DNA from: an uncultured Bacilli bacterium
Lineage (GTDB): Bacteria > Bacillota_I > Bacilli_A > ML615J-28 > CAG-313
Reading direction: 5' to 3'
DNA: 64,000 bases
Assembly (NCBI GenBank): GCA_934140285.1
Contig: CAKPBI010000003.1
Span: forward strand, 124,001-188,000
Shown here: positions 1 to 8,953 of the stretch, in pieces
Numbering within the stretch: position 1 is the first letter of the stretch
Layout of the letters: each line of letters opens with the position of its first letter
Notes under the pieces: model-generated
What the model was told of the DNA's origin: nothing
The model's database searches: none
The model's input: only the letters and a program-made list of their open reading frames with translations
Made by a program: the position numbers and the translations under genes

Positions 1-1
1 G

Positions 2-382
2 CTCTCTTTTTTATCTTATATAAATATGTATCGTAATGTATGTGCACATGATAATAGAATAATGAAGTATATAATATTTAAGAACGACTTCAGCATTAGT
101 AATACAAAAATACATAGAAATATGAATTTAAATACTAATTCTAAAAACGAGTATATAGTTGGAAAGAGAGATTTATTTGCATTACTTATATCATTTAAAT
201 ATTTGTTAAGAGAGAAAACTTTTACAGAATTTTTTGATAAAATGAAAAGTTTATTTCAAGAATTAAAAATTAAGTTGAACACTATTTCAATTGATGACAT
301 TTATAAAGAATATAGACTACCATTAAGTGATTTTGATACAGGCCAAAAGGATTGGACAGAGATTGTTACTATTTCTAAATAA
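2..382 (+). CDS. Abi-family (AbiD/AbiF-like) protein, C-terminal part, cut by window edge
   Basis: The reading frame is open to the left edge, so the gene begins outside the window; the first ATG (26) is probably internal. The visible part opens with the hallmark of Abi_2 proteins, RNVCAHDNRI, in which Arg-Asn-x3-His matches the HEPN-type RNase motif (R-x4-6-H). The remaining ~100 residues are Lys/Ile-rich and end at a TAA. Proteins of this family are abortive-infection factors thought to cleave RNA in infected cells. The assignment rests on one short motif and its typical neighbourhood in the chain, so the family is likely but subfamily and function are not determined. Confidence 0.6.
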   Translation, partial: LSFLSYINMYRNVCAHDNRIMKYIIFKNDFSISNTKIHRNMNLNTNSKNEYIVGKRDLFALLISFKYLLREKTFTEFFDKMKSLFQELKIKLNTISIDDIYKEYRLPLSDFDTGQKDWTEIVTISK

Positions 383-439
383 TAGTTTGTATTTATTATA
401 AATTAAACATTATAGAAAAATTATAGGAACTATCACTAT

Positions 440-528
440 TTTGAAATGCACCTCTTTTTTGGGTTATACCACATTTTTAGTGTGCCCACAAAATGTGGTT
501 CATTTTAAAATATGAAAATGGTATACCC
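440..528. repeat. Nested inverted repeats and possible IS30-type end in intergenic gap
   Basis: The gap 383-701 has no gene. It starts with TTTGAAATGCAC (440-451), close to the TTTGAAATGCAAC found beside the IS30 relic at 3123. Then come two nested inverted repeats: GGGTTATACCA (461-471) against TGGTATACCC (519-528), and inside them CCACATTTT (469-477) against AAAATGTGG (490-498). This looks like the remains of an insertion-sequence end or of a small palindromic element; no transposase is left here. Inference from short matches only. Confidence 0.35.
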
Positions 529-595
529 ATGAAAAAGAAGAAAAGTATCAAATTTCGTTTAAGGTAGATTTTGTTATACAAACACAATTTTAAGT

Positions 596-630
596 AGTCT
601 GCAGGTCTTTTCTTGCAGGCTGTTATTTTT
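596..630 (+). terminator. Intrinsic terminator-like hairpin
   Basis: AGTCTGCA (596-603) pairs with TGCAGGCT (614-621) with one G-U wobble, and is followed by a T-rich stretch (GTTATTTTT). It would end transcription coming from the Abi-type gene before the next gene at 717. Confidence 0.55.
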
Positions 631-716
631 ATAAAGATGTAAACTATTGAAAAATGTCATATATTATGATAAAATTAAAGTAAAGAAAAATTGAAATTTA
701 TATGAGGAAATTCAAT

Positions 717-1259
717 ATGACAATAAAATTAAACTATATTAATGAGGAATTTATTGAAATAGAAGCTTATTATTTAAGTGATAGTGAAAAAAATAACATT
801 ATAAAAGATATCAAAACTGTATTCCATAGTGATAGTGTTATCTTTCGTGCAACAGGCTTATGGGATAATGTTTCTGAAGTATTAAACTATTTTAAAAATT
901 ACAAAACAAAAGTATATGAGGGAGATAAAAATAAAATTATTGAACGAAAATCTCCAGAAGTAATAGTTGAAATAGAAGATATTGAATTAATAGATAAGGC
1001 ATTAGAATTTTATACAACTGTAATTTATGAAGGTAGATACTTATATTTGTTTAAAAATGAAAATAAACAAGAAGTAGAAAAAATCATTCATGATTATAAA
1101 TACAGTGATAATAATTTGTTAGGATTTTTATTTGATAAAATAGATTGTTTAATAGAAAATATGAGAGATTGTGAAGACCCTTCTTCAATGTCTATTATAA
1201 TAAGAAAAACATATTTGGAAAAATTAAATTCAATAGTAACTATAGAAACCAATAATTAA
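717..1259 (+). CDS. Hypothetical protein
   Basis: I do not recognise this ~180-residue protein. No signal peptide or membrane segment is visible; it is acidic, Lys/Ile/Glu-rich and probably cytosolic. An ATG 15 bases upstream (702) is in frame, but the GAGGAA at 704-709 sits at proper Shine-Dalgarno distance from the ATG at 717, so I take 717. A lipoprotein gene follows after ~75 bases. Nothing indicates a function. Confidence 0.7.
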   Translation: MTIKLNYINEEFIEIEAYYLSDSEKNNIIKDIKTVFHSDSVIFRATGLWDNVSEVLNYFKNYKTKVYEGDKNKIIERKSPEVIVEIEDIELIDKALEFYTTVIYEGRYLYLFKNENKQEVEKIIHDYKYSDNNLLGFLFDKIDCLIENMRDCEDPSSMSIIIRKTYLEKLNSIVTIETNN

Positions 1260-1334
1260 TGTTATAATAAATATGCAAGTGGTAGTTTAAATCAATAAAA
1301 GATATATATTATATAAATAAGGAGATGAAGAAAT

Positions 1335-1799
1335 ATGAAAAAATTAATAGTATTAATACTTAATTTAATGGCAATTTTTACAATGACCGCATGTACTGAT
1401 ACTAAAATTTATACATTTCAAGAAGCTAGTGGATTTGAAATAACTAATATTTCATCGATTGATGCATCAAAGTCTGTATATCTAAGCTTTTCTTGGAATG
1501 TATCTAATGAAGCATATAACTATTTTGATTGTGAATATGTTAAAGTTAATTTTGACATTAATAAGGAATTTTTATCTGCTTGGCCACCTTCTACAGCGAA
1601 AGATGATGCGTATTCTTTACGTATTGTTACAAACTTGGATGATCCAACAAATGAAGAAGATGATTTATTCTTATGTTATATAAGCCATAATACTAACTAT
1701 ATGTATTTTAATGGAGTAGGTGGAACATATAGATCAAAAGATAAAATGCCATTAGAATTTATCAAATTGATTGTAAAAGCTAATGAATACAACGAATAA
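1335..1799 (+). CDS. Small hypothetical lipoprotein
   Basis: The protein (154 aa) begins with a Lys-containing N-region and a hydrophobic stretch ending in a lipobox, FTMTAC, so Cys20 should be lipidated and the rest exposed outside the membrane. The mature part has no domain I recognise. AGGAG at about 1320 supports the start. It sits between an unknown gene and the Fic gene with no obvious functional link. Confidence 0.75.
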   Translation: MKKLIVLILNLMAIFTMTACTDTKIYTFQEASGFEITNISSIDASKSVYLSFSWNVSNEAYNYFDCEYVKVNFDINKEFLSAWPPSTAKDDAYSLRIVTNLDDPTNEEDDLFLCYISHNTNYMYFNGVGGTYRSKDKMPLEFIKLIVKANEYNE

Positions 1800-1849
1800 T
1801 TAAAAATATAAATATATTAAAAATGTTTTATGGAAATGGTGGTGTTAAA

Positions 1850-2944
1850 ATGATAAAAGATCCATTTAAAGAATATATTAAAGAAAATGAACCACATAAA
1901 AGAGATAAAGGATATGCTTGGACAACAGCAATAGGATTGCAAGCTGTTGATGGTTTAAAAACTTCACAATATTTAATTAATACAGCTATCAAAAATATTG
2001 AAGGGGATATTTCTATTGATGAAGTACAACATCTTCTTAATGTCTATTATGAAGAAAACCAACAAAGAGATATTGATAATAGAACTGAAGAAGCTGATAA
2101 AGTTGCTGCTAGAATAGTAAAGATTTTAACAGAGGTAGCATTTTCATTTACTCCTAATGAATATATCTCTATTCATAAAAAATTATTTGAAGGTATCTAT
2201 GAGCACGCAGGAACAATAAGAAATTATAATATAACAAAAAAAGAATGGATATTAAATGGTGAAACTATAATATATGGTAACGCTTCAGATCTTTATGCAA
2301 CATTAGAATATGATCTTAATAAAGAAAAAAGTTTTAGTTATAAAGATTTAACAATAAATGAAATTATTCATCATTTAGCAATCTTTGTTGCTAACTTGTG
2401 GCAAATACACATATTTGAAGAAGGTAATACTAGAACAACAGCCGTGTTCTTTATCAAATATTTAAAGACATTAGGATTTAATGTCACAAATGATATTTTT
2501 GCTGAAAATTCTTGGTACTTTAGAAATGCTCTAGTTAGAGCAAATTATAACGATGTCAAAAATGGTATTTACGAAACTACAGAATTTTTAGAAATATTCT
2601 TACGTAATTTATTACTTAACGAGAAAAACGAACTTAAAAATAGAAGTATGCTTATTAGCCATACATCAAATGAACCATCAAAAGCGAACATTGAACCATT
2701 AAAAGCGAACATTGAAACAATAAAAGCGAACATTGAACAATCAATATCGAATAAAACTTTAGATCACATAATAGCACTTTATGAAAAATTTGGTACTGAG
2801 GAAATTTTTGGTAGAAGTAACGTTGAAATGGTAACAAAATTGAAATCAACCAGAGCACATGAATTAATTACCTTAATGCTTAAAAGTGGCATTATTGAAC
2901 CAGTGATAGGATATGGTAAAGGCAAATATCATTTTGTTAAATAA
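1850..2944 (+). CDS. Fic family protein (AMP-transferase) with N-terminal antitoxin-like domain
   Basis: Fic enzymes transfer AMP or another nucleotide group to target proteins. The core motif reads HIFEEGNTRTT, with the catalytic His at residue 187; the usual Pro after His is Ile. The N-terminus (about 20-60, 'AIGLQAVDGL...IEGDISIDEV') resembles the VbhA-type antitoxin helix domain fused to Fic proteins of gut anaerobes, which keeps the enzyme inhibited. The C-terminus (about 300-364) looks like a winged helix. GTP/ATP specificity cannot be told. I chose ATG 1850, preceded by GGTGGTG, over an in-frame ATG at 1823 with no ribosome site. Between the Fic and winged-helix parts lies a triple 7-residue repeat. 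Confidence 0.9.
   Translation: MIKDPFKEYIKENEPHKRDKGYAWTTAIGLQAVDGLKTSQYLINTAIKNIEGDISIDEVQHLLNVYYEENQQRDIDNRTEEADKVAARIVKILTEVAFSFTPNEYISIHKKLFEGIYEHAGTIRNYNITKKEWILNGETIIYGNASDLYATLEYDLNKEKSFSYKDLTINEIIHHLAIFVANLWQIHIFEEGNTRTTAVFFIKYLKTLGFNVTNDIFAENSWYFRNALVRANYNDVKNGIYETTEFLEIFLRNLLLNEKNELKNRSMLISHTSNEPSKANIEPLKANIETIKANIEQSISNKTLDHIIALYEKFGTEEIFGRSNVEMVTKLKSTRAHELITLMLKSGIIEPVIGYGKGKYHFVK
2680..2742 (+). repeat. Three 21-bp tandem repeats inside the fic gene
   Basis: Three copies of a 21-bp unit beginning AAAAGCGAACATTGAA (2680, 2701, 2722) encode repeats of KANIE-x-x in the linker between the Fic core and the C-terminal winged helix. Because 21 is a multiple of three, copy-number change would keep the frame and only alter linker length. 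Confidence 0.9.
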
Positions 2945-2977
2945 TTTAATCTATGAATAATATTATAATAAAATAAA

Positions 2978-3028
2978 AAGCCATTTTGACTAATTCTAAA
3001 AGTAGAGTTAGTTTAAGATGACTTTTTT
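2978..3028 (+). terminator. Terminator downstream of fic
   Basis: A long imperfect hairpin: AAAAGCCATTTTGACTAA (from 2977) pairs with TTAGTTTAAGATGACTTTT (from 3008) around a purine-rich loop, followed by a run of T. It lies directly after the fic stop codon. Confidence 0.7.
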
Positions 3029-3044
3029 AAAAAATAAGTTCATT

Positions 3045-3118
3045 CAAATTAGTTTAGTAATAGAATTAGTTTGAGTAAACATTTTTCAACTTTACAAAAG
3101 TAATAATTAAACTAAATT
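3045..3118. repeat. Intergenic repeat, copy 1 (partner at 7951)
   Basis: A ~75-80 bp AT-rich stretch beginning AAATTAGTT and ending TAATAATTAAA is shared, with about 70 % identity by eye, with 7951-8032. Here it lies between the fic terminator and the IS30 relic. Its nature is unknown; it may be the remnant of a mobile element. Confidence 0.4.
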
Positions 3119-3122
3119 GTAA

Positions 3123-3969
3123 TTTGAAATGCAACAAAAATTAATGTTAATTAGTTAAATAATCAACATAAGGATTCTTAAGTCCTAAAGTCTCAATGAT
3201 TCTAAAAATAGATTCATTGAGATTTTTTAACATTTGAGCAGATGATAAATTATTTAATAATTTTCGATTACTGTAATTAATCTTATTAGTAGCTTTAAGT
3301 ATTGCTTTATCACTTATATTAGAAAAATTAGTTCCCTTTGGATAATATTTTCTCATCATTCTATTTCCATTTTCATTGGAATCTCTTTCCCATGAATGGT
3401 ATGGATTAGCATAATATATTTTTGTTCGTAAAGTATTATCAAAAATAGATTGTTTCATTCCCTTAAAATCTTTAAATTCAGTTCCATTATCAAATGTTAT
3501 AGATTTAAATATAAGTTTAAAATCCTTACTTCCAAATTTATCTTCTAAACTATTTAATATATTTACGATATTTTTCATTTCTTTATTTTCTACTTTAAAA
3601 CTTAACTATAATCTAGTTTTTCTTTCTATCATAGTGAATAGACAAACTTTAGGTTTCCCTTTAGCTCCAACTATTAAATCGCCTTCCCAATGCCCAAACT
3701 CTTCACGTGAGTTGGCTTTTTCACTTCTTAATGAAATATTATCCCCTTTTACTTTCATTTTTTGAATTTTTTCAGTATGGTGCCTATATTTTCTTGGACT
3801 AATCACACCTCGTTTTAATTTTAGTTGATTTCTGTGAAAATAGTTATAAATGCTTTTTCCTAAATGATTGATTAGCGTTGTTTGTAGTATAATTAAATTG
3901 TTCTATGTTATTGTCCTTTCTGTGTTTTGGTTGACTCAAGAATAACACATAACATGGACATTTTCAACT
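3123..3969 (-). mobile_element. Decayed IS30-family insertion sequence
   Basis: Contains a broken IS30 transposase (separate entry). Candidate ends are TTTGAAATGCAAC at 3123-3135 and, inverted, GTTGAAAATG at 3968-3959; they match only partly, as expected of a degraded element. About 850 bp against the usual 1.0-1.2 kb, in keeping with the internal deletion seen in the transposase. I could not identify a target duplication. Confidence 0.65.
3147..3906 (-). pseudogene. IS30-family transposase, broken by deletion, frameshift and nonsense codon
   Basis: On the minus strand the frame shows IS30 DDE-domain landmarks: REEFGHWEGDLIVG, SITFDNGTEF and YHSWERDSNENGNRMMRKYYPKGT. The frame 3806-3147 is interrupted by a single in-frame TAG (3606-3608, just after IERKTRL), where the family has Tyr. 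Upstream, a different frame holds a typical start region (EQFNYTTNNANQSFRK, from ~3906, with AAAGGA upstream, but ATA instead of ATG), which joins abruptly to IYNYFHRNQLKLKRG. The helix-turn-helix part of ~70-100 residues is therefore missing and the frame shifts at the junction. The element cannot make an active transposase. Confidence 0.9.
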
Positions 3970-3980
3970 AAATAATCTTA

Positions 3981-4008
3981 AACCAGGCTAAAAAACCTGG
4001 CTTTTATT
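3981..4008. terminator. Weak terminator-like hairpin
   Basis: CCAGG (3983-3987) pairs with CCTGG (3996-4000), with flanking A and T runs. It separates the IS30 relic from the ABC operon and could act in both directions. Confidence 0.4.
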
Positions 4009-4070
4009 CTGCTCTATTTGATATTACAATTTACCTAATCAGAAAATTATAATTTGTCATTTCATAACTA

Positions 4071-4099
4071 TTGAAAAAAAATTAAATTATTGTTATAAT
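4071..4099 (+). promoter_or_regulatory. Sigma-A promoter of the ABC transporter / glyA operon
   Basis: TTGAAA (4071-4076), 17-base spacer, TATAAT (4094-4099), ending 25 bases before the first start codon. Close to consensus. Confidence 0.75.
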
Positions 4100-4124
4100 A
4101 AATTAAAAATTATGGAGGTGCACC

Positions 4125-4826
4125 ATGCCAGTGTTAACTTTAAAAAATGTAAAAAAAGAATACTATGTTGGAGAAATTATTATACCTGCAGTAGAAGATG
4201 TCTCCTTTGAACTAAATGAAGGTGAATTTGTTGTTATTCTTGGCGCATCAGGAGCAGGAAAAACTACGCTTTTAAATTTGCTTGGTGGAATGGATAGAGC
4301 AACCAGTGGAGAAATTGTTATTGATGGTAAAAATATAACCAAATTTAACAAAAAGGAACTTGCTAATTACAGACGTAATGATGTTGGATTTGTATTCCAA
4401 TTTTACAACTTAATGCCTAATTTAACAGCTCTTGAAAATGTTGAAATAGCTGTTGAGATTTGTGATAATCACTTAGACCCTAAAATTGTTTTAGAAGAAG
4501 TAGGACTTGCTAATAGACTGAATAATTTTCCAGCAGAATTATCAGGTGGGGAACAACAAAGAGTTTCCATTGCGAGAGCCATTGCTAAAAATCCAAAGTT
4601 GATACTTTGTGATGAACCAACTGGAGCCCTTGACTACGTAACAGGTAAAAAAATCTTACAATTATTACAGGATCTCTCAAGAAAAGATAATAAACTAATT
4701 ATTGTTGTAACGCATAATGCCGCGCTAAAAGCTATGGCAGATAAGGTCATAAAAATTAAAAGTGGAAAGGTAGAAAGTATTGAAGTAAATGAAAATCCTG
4801 TACCAGTTGAGGTGATAGAGTGGTAA
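4125..4826 (+). CDS. ABC transporter ATP-binding protein (MacB/LolD type)
   Basis: A 233-aa ATPase with Walker A GASGAGKTT (about 40-48), Q-loop in FVFQFYNLMP, signature LSGGEQQR (about 140) and Walker B LILCDEPTGALD (about 165). The FVFQFYNLMPNLTALENV stretch is typical of the LolD/MacB class that pairs with FtsX-type permeases and moves lipids, peptides or drugs by mechanotransmission. It overlaps the next gene by 7 bases and is preceded by GGAGGTG, so the two are translated together. The substrate is unknown; antimicrobial-peptide resistance is a common role for such pairs. Confidence 0.93.
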   Translation: MPVLTLKNVKKEYYVGEIIIPAVEDVSFELNEGEFVVILGASGAGKTTLLNLLGGMDRATSGEIVIDGKNITKFNKKELANYRRNDVGFVFQFYNLMPNLTALENVEIAVEICDNHLDPKIVLEEVGLANRLNNFPAELSGGEQQRVSIARAIAKNPKLILCDEPTGALDYVTGKKILQLLQDLSRKDNKLIIVVTHNAALKAMADKVIKIKSGKVESIEVNENPVPVEVIEW

Positions 4827-6682
4827 AAACATATTTTAAAGTAGTTAGAAGAATGTTTAGAAAACAACTAACAAGGCTTCTATCTCTTATTGGTGTAATT
4901 CTAATTTCAGTTGGATTTGTATCAGGAATTGGTTCTCCTACAGATATGATAAAAGACAGCATTGAAAATTATTATAAAAACCAAAATGTTAGTGATTTTA
5001 TAATAAAAAGTCAAAGTGGTAGTTTTTCTGAAGAAGAGATTAACAAAATTAAAAGTCATTTTGGTGAAAAAAATGTTGAAACTGGTATGTCTCTAGATAT
5101 AAAAACTGGGGAAAAAACATCGTTAAGATTATATTTTATAGATTTTGAAAAATGGAATATCAATGTACCCGAACTTGTTAATGGCGAAAAAATTAACATA
5201 AGTGATAAAAATCAAGTTTATGCAGAAGTTAAAGACAATAAAATTAAAGGGTATAATATTGGAGAAAATGTTGAGATAAATTTAAAAGAAGCCTTAGGGC
5301 TGCCATCTGAATATAAAATAAATGTAACAGTAAAAGGAATAGTTATGAATCCACTTACTTTCGGAAAAGATGGAGAACCAAGCTATAATAATCCTGAAGA
5401 TACCAAGACTCCTAAAAATATTGCAGAGATTAATAAACTTGATTTGTTAGAAAACATTATATATTGTCCAAAAGAAGTTTGTCCTTATCTACCAGTAGGA
5501 GATATCTATGTGAAAATAGAAAATAGAAATTTATTTAATTCTTTTTCAAAAGACTATGAAAAATATATAGGAGAACAAAAAGAAGAAATTACTAAACTAC
5601 TAGGCGAAAACATAAAGATAATTACTCTTGATGATAATTATAGTTTTAAATCAATAATATCAAGTGCTGATAAAGTAAGAGGAATAGGAAATATTTTGAT
5701 GATAATATTTTTAGCTGTTACGCTATTGGTTGTTTTATCTTCAATGATGAGATTAATGGATGAAGAACGTTCACAAATTGCGTGCCTTAAGACTTTAGGA
5801 TTTAGTAGTTTTACTATTGTAATGAAATATATTTTCTTTGCACTTGTTGCATTAGCAGTTGGTGGGGGAATAGGATTCTTTGTTGGGTATGGTGTATCAT
5901 GGCTAATATGTAATATTTTTAATTACGGTCATGTAATGCCACCAATTGATGTAATTGTTAATCCGGGATATTTCTTCTTATCAGTTGGAATAATCATTAT
6001 TGTAACACTACTAGTAACATTTAGTCTTGGTATGAAACTTGCAAATAATGAACCTGCTATTTTATTGAGACCAAAAGTTCCAAAATCAGGAAAAAGAATT
6101 TTGCTTGAGAAAATGACATTTATCTGGAATCGTTTAGCATTCAAATATAAATCTTCATTTAGAAATGTTTTGAGATATAAAACAAGGTTTATGATGATGC
6201 TGATATCAATTGCTGTATCAACTGGTTTAGTGTTTGCTGGGCTTGCTTTATTAGATATTTGCATATTTAGCGACTTCGGTTCACCATCAATCATTGGAAT
6301 TGCCATAGTAGTCGTAATTTTTGCATGTTTATTAACTATGGTTGTTATTAATACACTAACGACAATAAATATAAGCGAACGAAATAGAGAAATTGCTACC
6401 TTAATGGTTTTAGGGTATTATGATGGTGAGATTTGTGGATATATTTATCGTGAAATTTATATTAGTGCATTTCTTGGAATTCTCTTAGGCTACCCTACTG
6501 GAATCGGACTTGCAACATTAGTTTTTAAAACAATGGGATTTGGTAAAGTAAAAGACGTAAGTTGGTTTATATGGCTTATTGTTCCAGTCGTTGTGTTTGG
6601 ATGCACTTTACTTGTAACCTTAATATTAACGCCAAAAATCGTAAAAACTAATATGAACGAAAGCTTAAAAGCAATTGAATAG
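4820..6682 (+). CDS. FtsX-like ABC transporter permease
   Basis: 620 aa. One membrane segment near residue 20, then a ~240-residue extracellular domain, three membrane segments (about 290-410; the first FtsX domain), and a second FtsX domain with three or four segments at the C-terminus. This is the two-FtsX layout of single-chain MacB-like permeases. It starts with GTG inside the end of the ATPase gene, with GAGGTGAT at the right distance upstream. It forms the membrane half of the exporter encoded with the upstream ATPase. Confidence 0.9.
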   Translation: MVKTYFKVVRRMFRKQLTRLLSLIGVILISVGFVSGIGSPTDMIKDSIENYYKNQNVSDFIIKSQSGSFSEEEINKIKSHFGEKNVETGMSLDIKTGEKTSLRLYFIDFEKWNINVPELVNGEKINISDKNQVYAEVKDNKIKGYNIGENVEINLKEALGLPSEYKINVTVKGIVMNPLTFGKDGEPSYNNPEDTKTPKNIAEINKLDLLENIIYCPKEVCPYLPVGDIYVKIENRNLFNSFSKDYEKYIGEQKEEITKLLGENIKIITLDDNYSFKSIISSADKVRGIGNILMIIFLAVTLLVVLSSMMRLMDEERSQIACLKTLGFSSFTIVMKYIFFALVALAVGGGIGFFVGYGVSWLICNIFNYGHVMPPIDVIVNPGYFFLSVGIIIIVTLLVTFSLGMKLANNEPAILLRPKVPKSGKRILLEKMTFIWNRLAFKYKSSFRNVLRYKTRFMMMLISIAVSTGLVFAGLALLDICIFSDFGSPSIIGIAIVVVIFACLLTMVVINTLTTINISERNREIATLMVLGYYDGEICGYIYREIYISAFLGILLGYPTGIGLATLVFKTMGFGKVKDVSWFIWLIVPVVVFGCTLLVTLILTPKIVKTNMNESLKAIE

Positions 6683-6694
6683 GAGGAAAATTTA

Positions 6695-7927
6695 ATGTTA
6701 AAAGAAAAAGATTTTGAAGTTTATTCGGTAATAGAAAAAGAAAAGATAAGACAAAACCAAAACATTGAATTAATTGCATCTGAAAATTTTGTATCAAATG
6801 AAGTTTTAGAGGCGCAAGGCTCAATTCTGACTAATAAATACGCTGAAGGGTATCCTGGTAAACGATATTACGGAGGATGTGAGTTTGTAGATGAGGTGGA
6901 AAACTTAGCCATAGAACGTGCTAAAAAATTATTTAACGCAAAATTTGTCAATGTTCAACCTCATTCAGGTTCCCAAGCTAATATGGCCGCATATCGTGCC
7001 ATCCTAAATAATGGTGACAAAGTACTTGGCATGGCTCTTGATCAAGGAGGACACCTAACACATGGCAGTTCTTTAAGCTTTTCAGGAGTTGATTATAAAT
7101 TCATACCATATTACTTAAATAAAGAAACAGAAGCAATCGATTATGATGCATTAGAGGAACTAGCAATTAAAGAAAAACCTAAATTAATTGTAGGGGGTGC
7201 TAGTGCGTATCCTTTAGTAATTGATTTTAAGAGATATAGAGAAATCGCAGATAAAGTTGGCGCCTATTTGTTGATTGATATGGCTCATATAGCAGGGCTT
7301 GTTGCGGCAGGACTTCACCCTAATCCAATGGAGTATGCCGATATTGTAACAACTACAACTCACAAAACATTACGTGGTCCTCGAGGAGGAATGATTCTTA
7401 CCAATAGTGAAGAACTTGCTAAAAAAATTGATAAAGCTGTCTTTCCTGGAGTTCAAGGTGGACCCTTAATGCATGTTATAGCAGCAAAAGCAGTATGCTT
7501 TAAAGAAGCGTTGAGTCCTGAGTTTCAAGAATACCAAAAACAAATCATTAAAAATTGTAAAGTTCTAGCGAGTGAACTATTAAAACTAGGCTATATTTTA
7601 GTAGGACATAAAACAGAAAATCATTTACTGATTGTAAATGTTAAAAAATCAATTGGTATGACAGGAAAAGAAGGAGAAAAAATTCTGGATAAAGTGAATA
7701 TCACATGTAATAAAAATACCGTTCCATTTGATGATGAAAAACCATTTATTACAAGTGGATTAAGAATTGGTACAGCAAGTGTTACAACAAGAGGAATGAA
7801 AGAAAAAGAAATGATAGAAATTGCTCATTTAATAGATAAAGCCTTGAGAAATAAAGATGATGAAAAAAAACTTTTAGAAGTTAAAAAAGCCATATTAGAA
7901 CTTACAAAAAAATTCCCATTATATTAG
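6695..7927 (+). CDS. glyA: Serine hydroxymethyltransferase
   Basis: Converts serine plus tetrahydrofolate to glycine and 5,10-methylene-tetrahydrofolate in the cytosol, the main source of one-carbon units. At 410 aa it has the family's normal length. The motifs are complete: ELIASENF near the N-terminus, YAEGYPGKRYYGG, DMAHIAGLVAAG, and the PLP-binding lysine in TTTTHKTLRGPRGG (Lys224). AGGAGG precedes the start by a good distance. The gene follows the ABC permease by only 12 bases and seems to share its promoter, an unusual partner. No terminator is obvious downstream. Confidence 0.97.
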   Translation: MLKEKDFEVYSVIEKEKIRQNQNIELIASENFVSNEVLEAQGSILTNKYAEGYPGKRYYGGCEFVDEVENLAIERAKKLFNAKFVNVQPHSGSQANMAAYRAILNNGDKVLGMALDQGGHLTHGSSLSFSGVDYKFIPYYLNKETEAIDYDALEELAIKEKPKLIVGGASAYPLVIDFKRYREIADKVGAYLLIDMAHIAGLVAAGLHPNPMEYADIVTTTTHKTLRGPRGGMILTNSEELAKKIDKAVFPGVQGGPLMHVIAAKAVCFKEALSPEFQEYQKQIIKNCKVLASELLKLGYILVGHKTENHLLIVNVKKSIGMTGKEGEKILDKVNITCNKNTVPFDDEKPFITSGLRIGTASVTTRGMKEKEMIEIAHLIDKALRNKDDEKKLLEVKKAILELTKKFPLY

Positions 7928-7950
7928 AAGTAACTTAAAAAAAATCCCTT

Positions 7951-8032
7951 TAAATTAGTTCTAGTAAGAGCACTATTTTGAATGAACATTCTTTATATAC
8001 TTTGTAAAAAAGCAATAATTAAAACAAATAAT
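7951..8032. repeat. Intergenic repeat, copy 2 (partner at 3045)
   Basis: Similar in sequence and orientation to 3045-3118, with the shared order AAATTAGTT, AGTA, TGA, ACATT, ACTTTGTA/ACTTTACA, AATAATTAAA. It occupies the gap between glyA and the acetyltransferase gene. Confidence 0.4.
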
Positions 8033-8088
8033 AAATAATATATTTTATCTTTTAATTAAAATATGATAAAACAAAAGAGAATAGAATT

Positions 8089-8838
8089 ATGAAGCAACAT
8101 ACTAATTTAATAAAAAAACAGATTGATTTAATTACAAATGCCTTTTATTCAAACTTTTGTGGCATTGATTTAACCAACATTAGTAATGGTATACATTTTA
8201 TATGTTTGAATGCTAGAGATGAAAAAATGAAAGGATTTAATTGTAAATATACAATTTATGTACTTGTCAAAGCAAAAGCATGTGTCATTGCTTATGCACC
8301 AAAATATCAAGATTTTTTTGAACATCTTAAAACAAACAACCTAGAAAATATTTTAGGGGAAATAGAAAAAAAGTTTAAAATAAAAAAGATGCAATTAATG
8401 ATTTTTAAAAAAGAGTTAATACATGATTATGGTAATGCATGTATTCTTCATGAAGAAGATTTTAATAACTATGAAGATTTTTTTCATCAAATTCATCCGT
8501 CTACAATTACCACAAAATGGCTCGAAGAATATTTTATTTCAAAGGTTAAAAAAGAATATTTTACAGGATATTTTGTAAATGGAGCGTTAGTTTCCGTTTG
8601 TGATGCTCCAGATATGCCATATATGGAAGATAAAATTCAACATACAGGTATTGTAACTTTACCACAAGAAAGAAGAAAAGGCTATGCTAAATTAACTGCA
8701 GCCTTAGCAACCCATAATTTACTTGAAAAAGGTATATGCCCTCAATGGGAATGTCGCTTAGAAAATCATGCATCAATTCATTTAGCTGAATCAATAGGAT
8801 ATGAAAAATACGGCATTACATTTATAGTTGAAGAATAG
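8089..8838 (+). CDS. GNAT family N-acetyltransferase
   Basis: A 249-aa protein whose C-terminal half carries the acetyl-CoA-binding pattern of GNAT enzymes (GIVTLPQERRKGYAKLTAA, about 186-204: Q-x-x-R-x-G-Y/A) followed by a helix and the conserved ENHASIHLAESIGYEKYG strand-helix near the end. The N-terminal half (1-140) is the less conserved arm seen in the GNAT_acetyltran group. The acetyl acceptor is unknown. It has its own transcription unit between glyA and a sigma factor gene. Confidence 0.85.
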   Translation: MKQHTNLIKKQIDLITNAFYSNFCGIDLTNISNGIHFICLNARDEKMKGFNCKYTIYVLVKAKACVIAYAPKYQDFFEHLKTNNLENILGEIEKKFKIKKMQLMIFKKELIHDYGNACILHEEDFNNYEDFFHQIHPSTITTKWLEEYFISKVKKEYFTGYFVNGALVSVCDAPDMPYMEDKIQHTGIVTLPQERRKGYAKLTAALATHNLLEKGICPQWECRLENHASIHLAESIGYEKYGITFIVEE

Positions 8839-8953
8839 TTAGAAATATTGATATTTATTGTAATAAAGGTTGTTAAAAAAATAAAATAAGTTAAAAATAA
8901 TGCGAAAAAAACTTTTACTTTTACAACTATATAAGTGAAGAGGTAAATATTTC

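Noticed and set aside
2680..2742. Three evenly repeated 21-bp units, at first sight like a tiny CRISPR or iteron array.
   Set aside because: They have no spacers, lie in frame within the fic gene and encode a regular peptide repeat.
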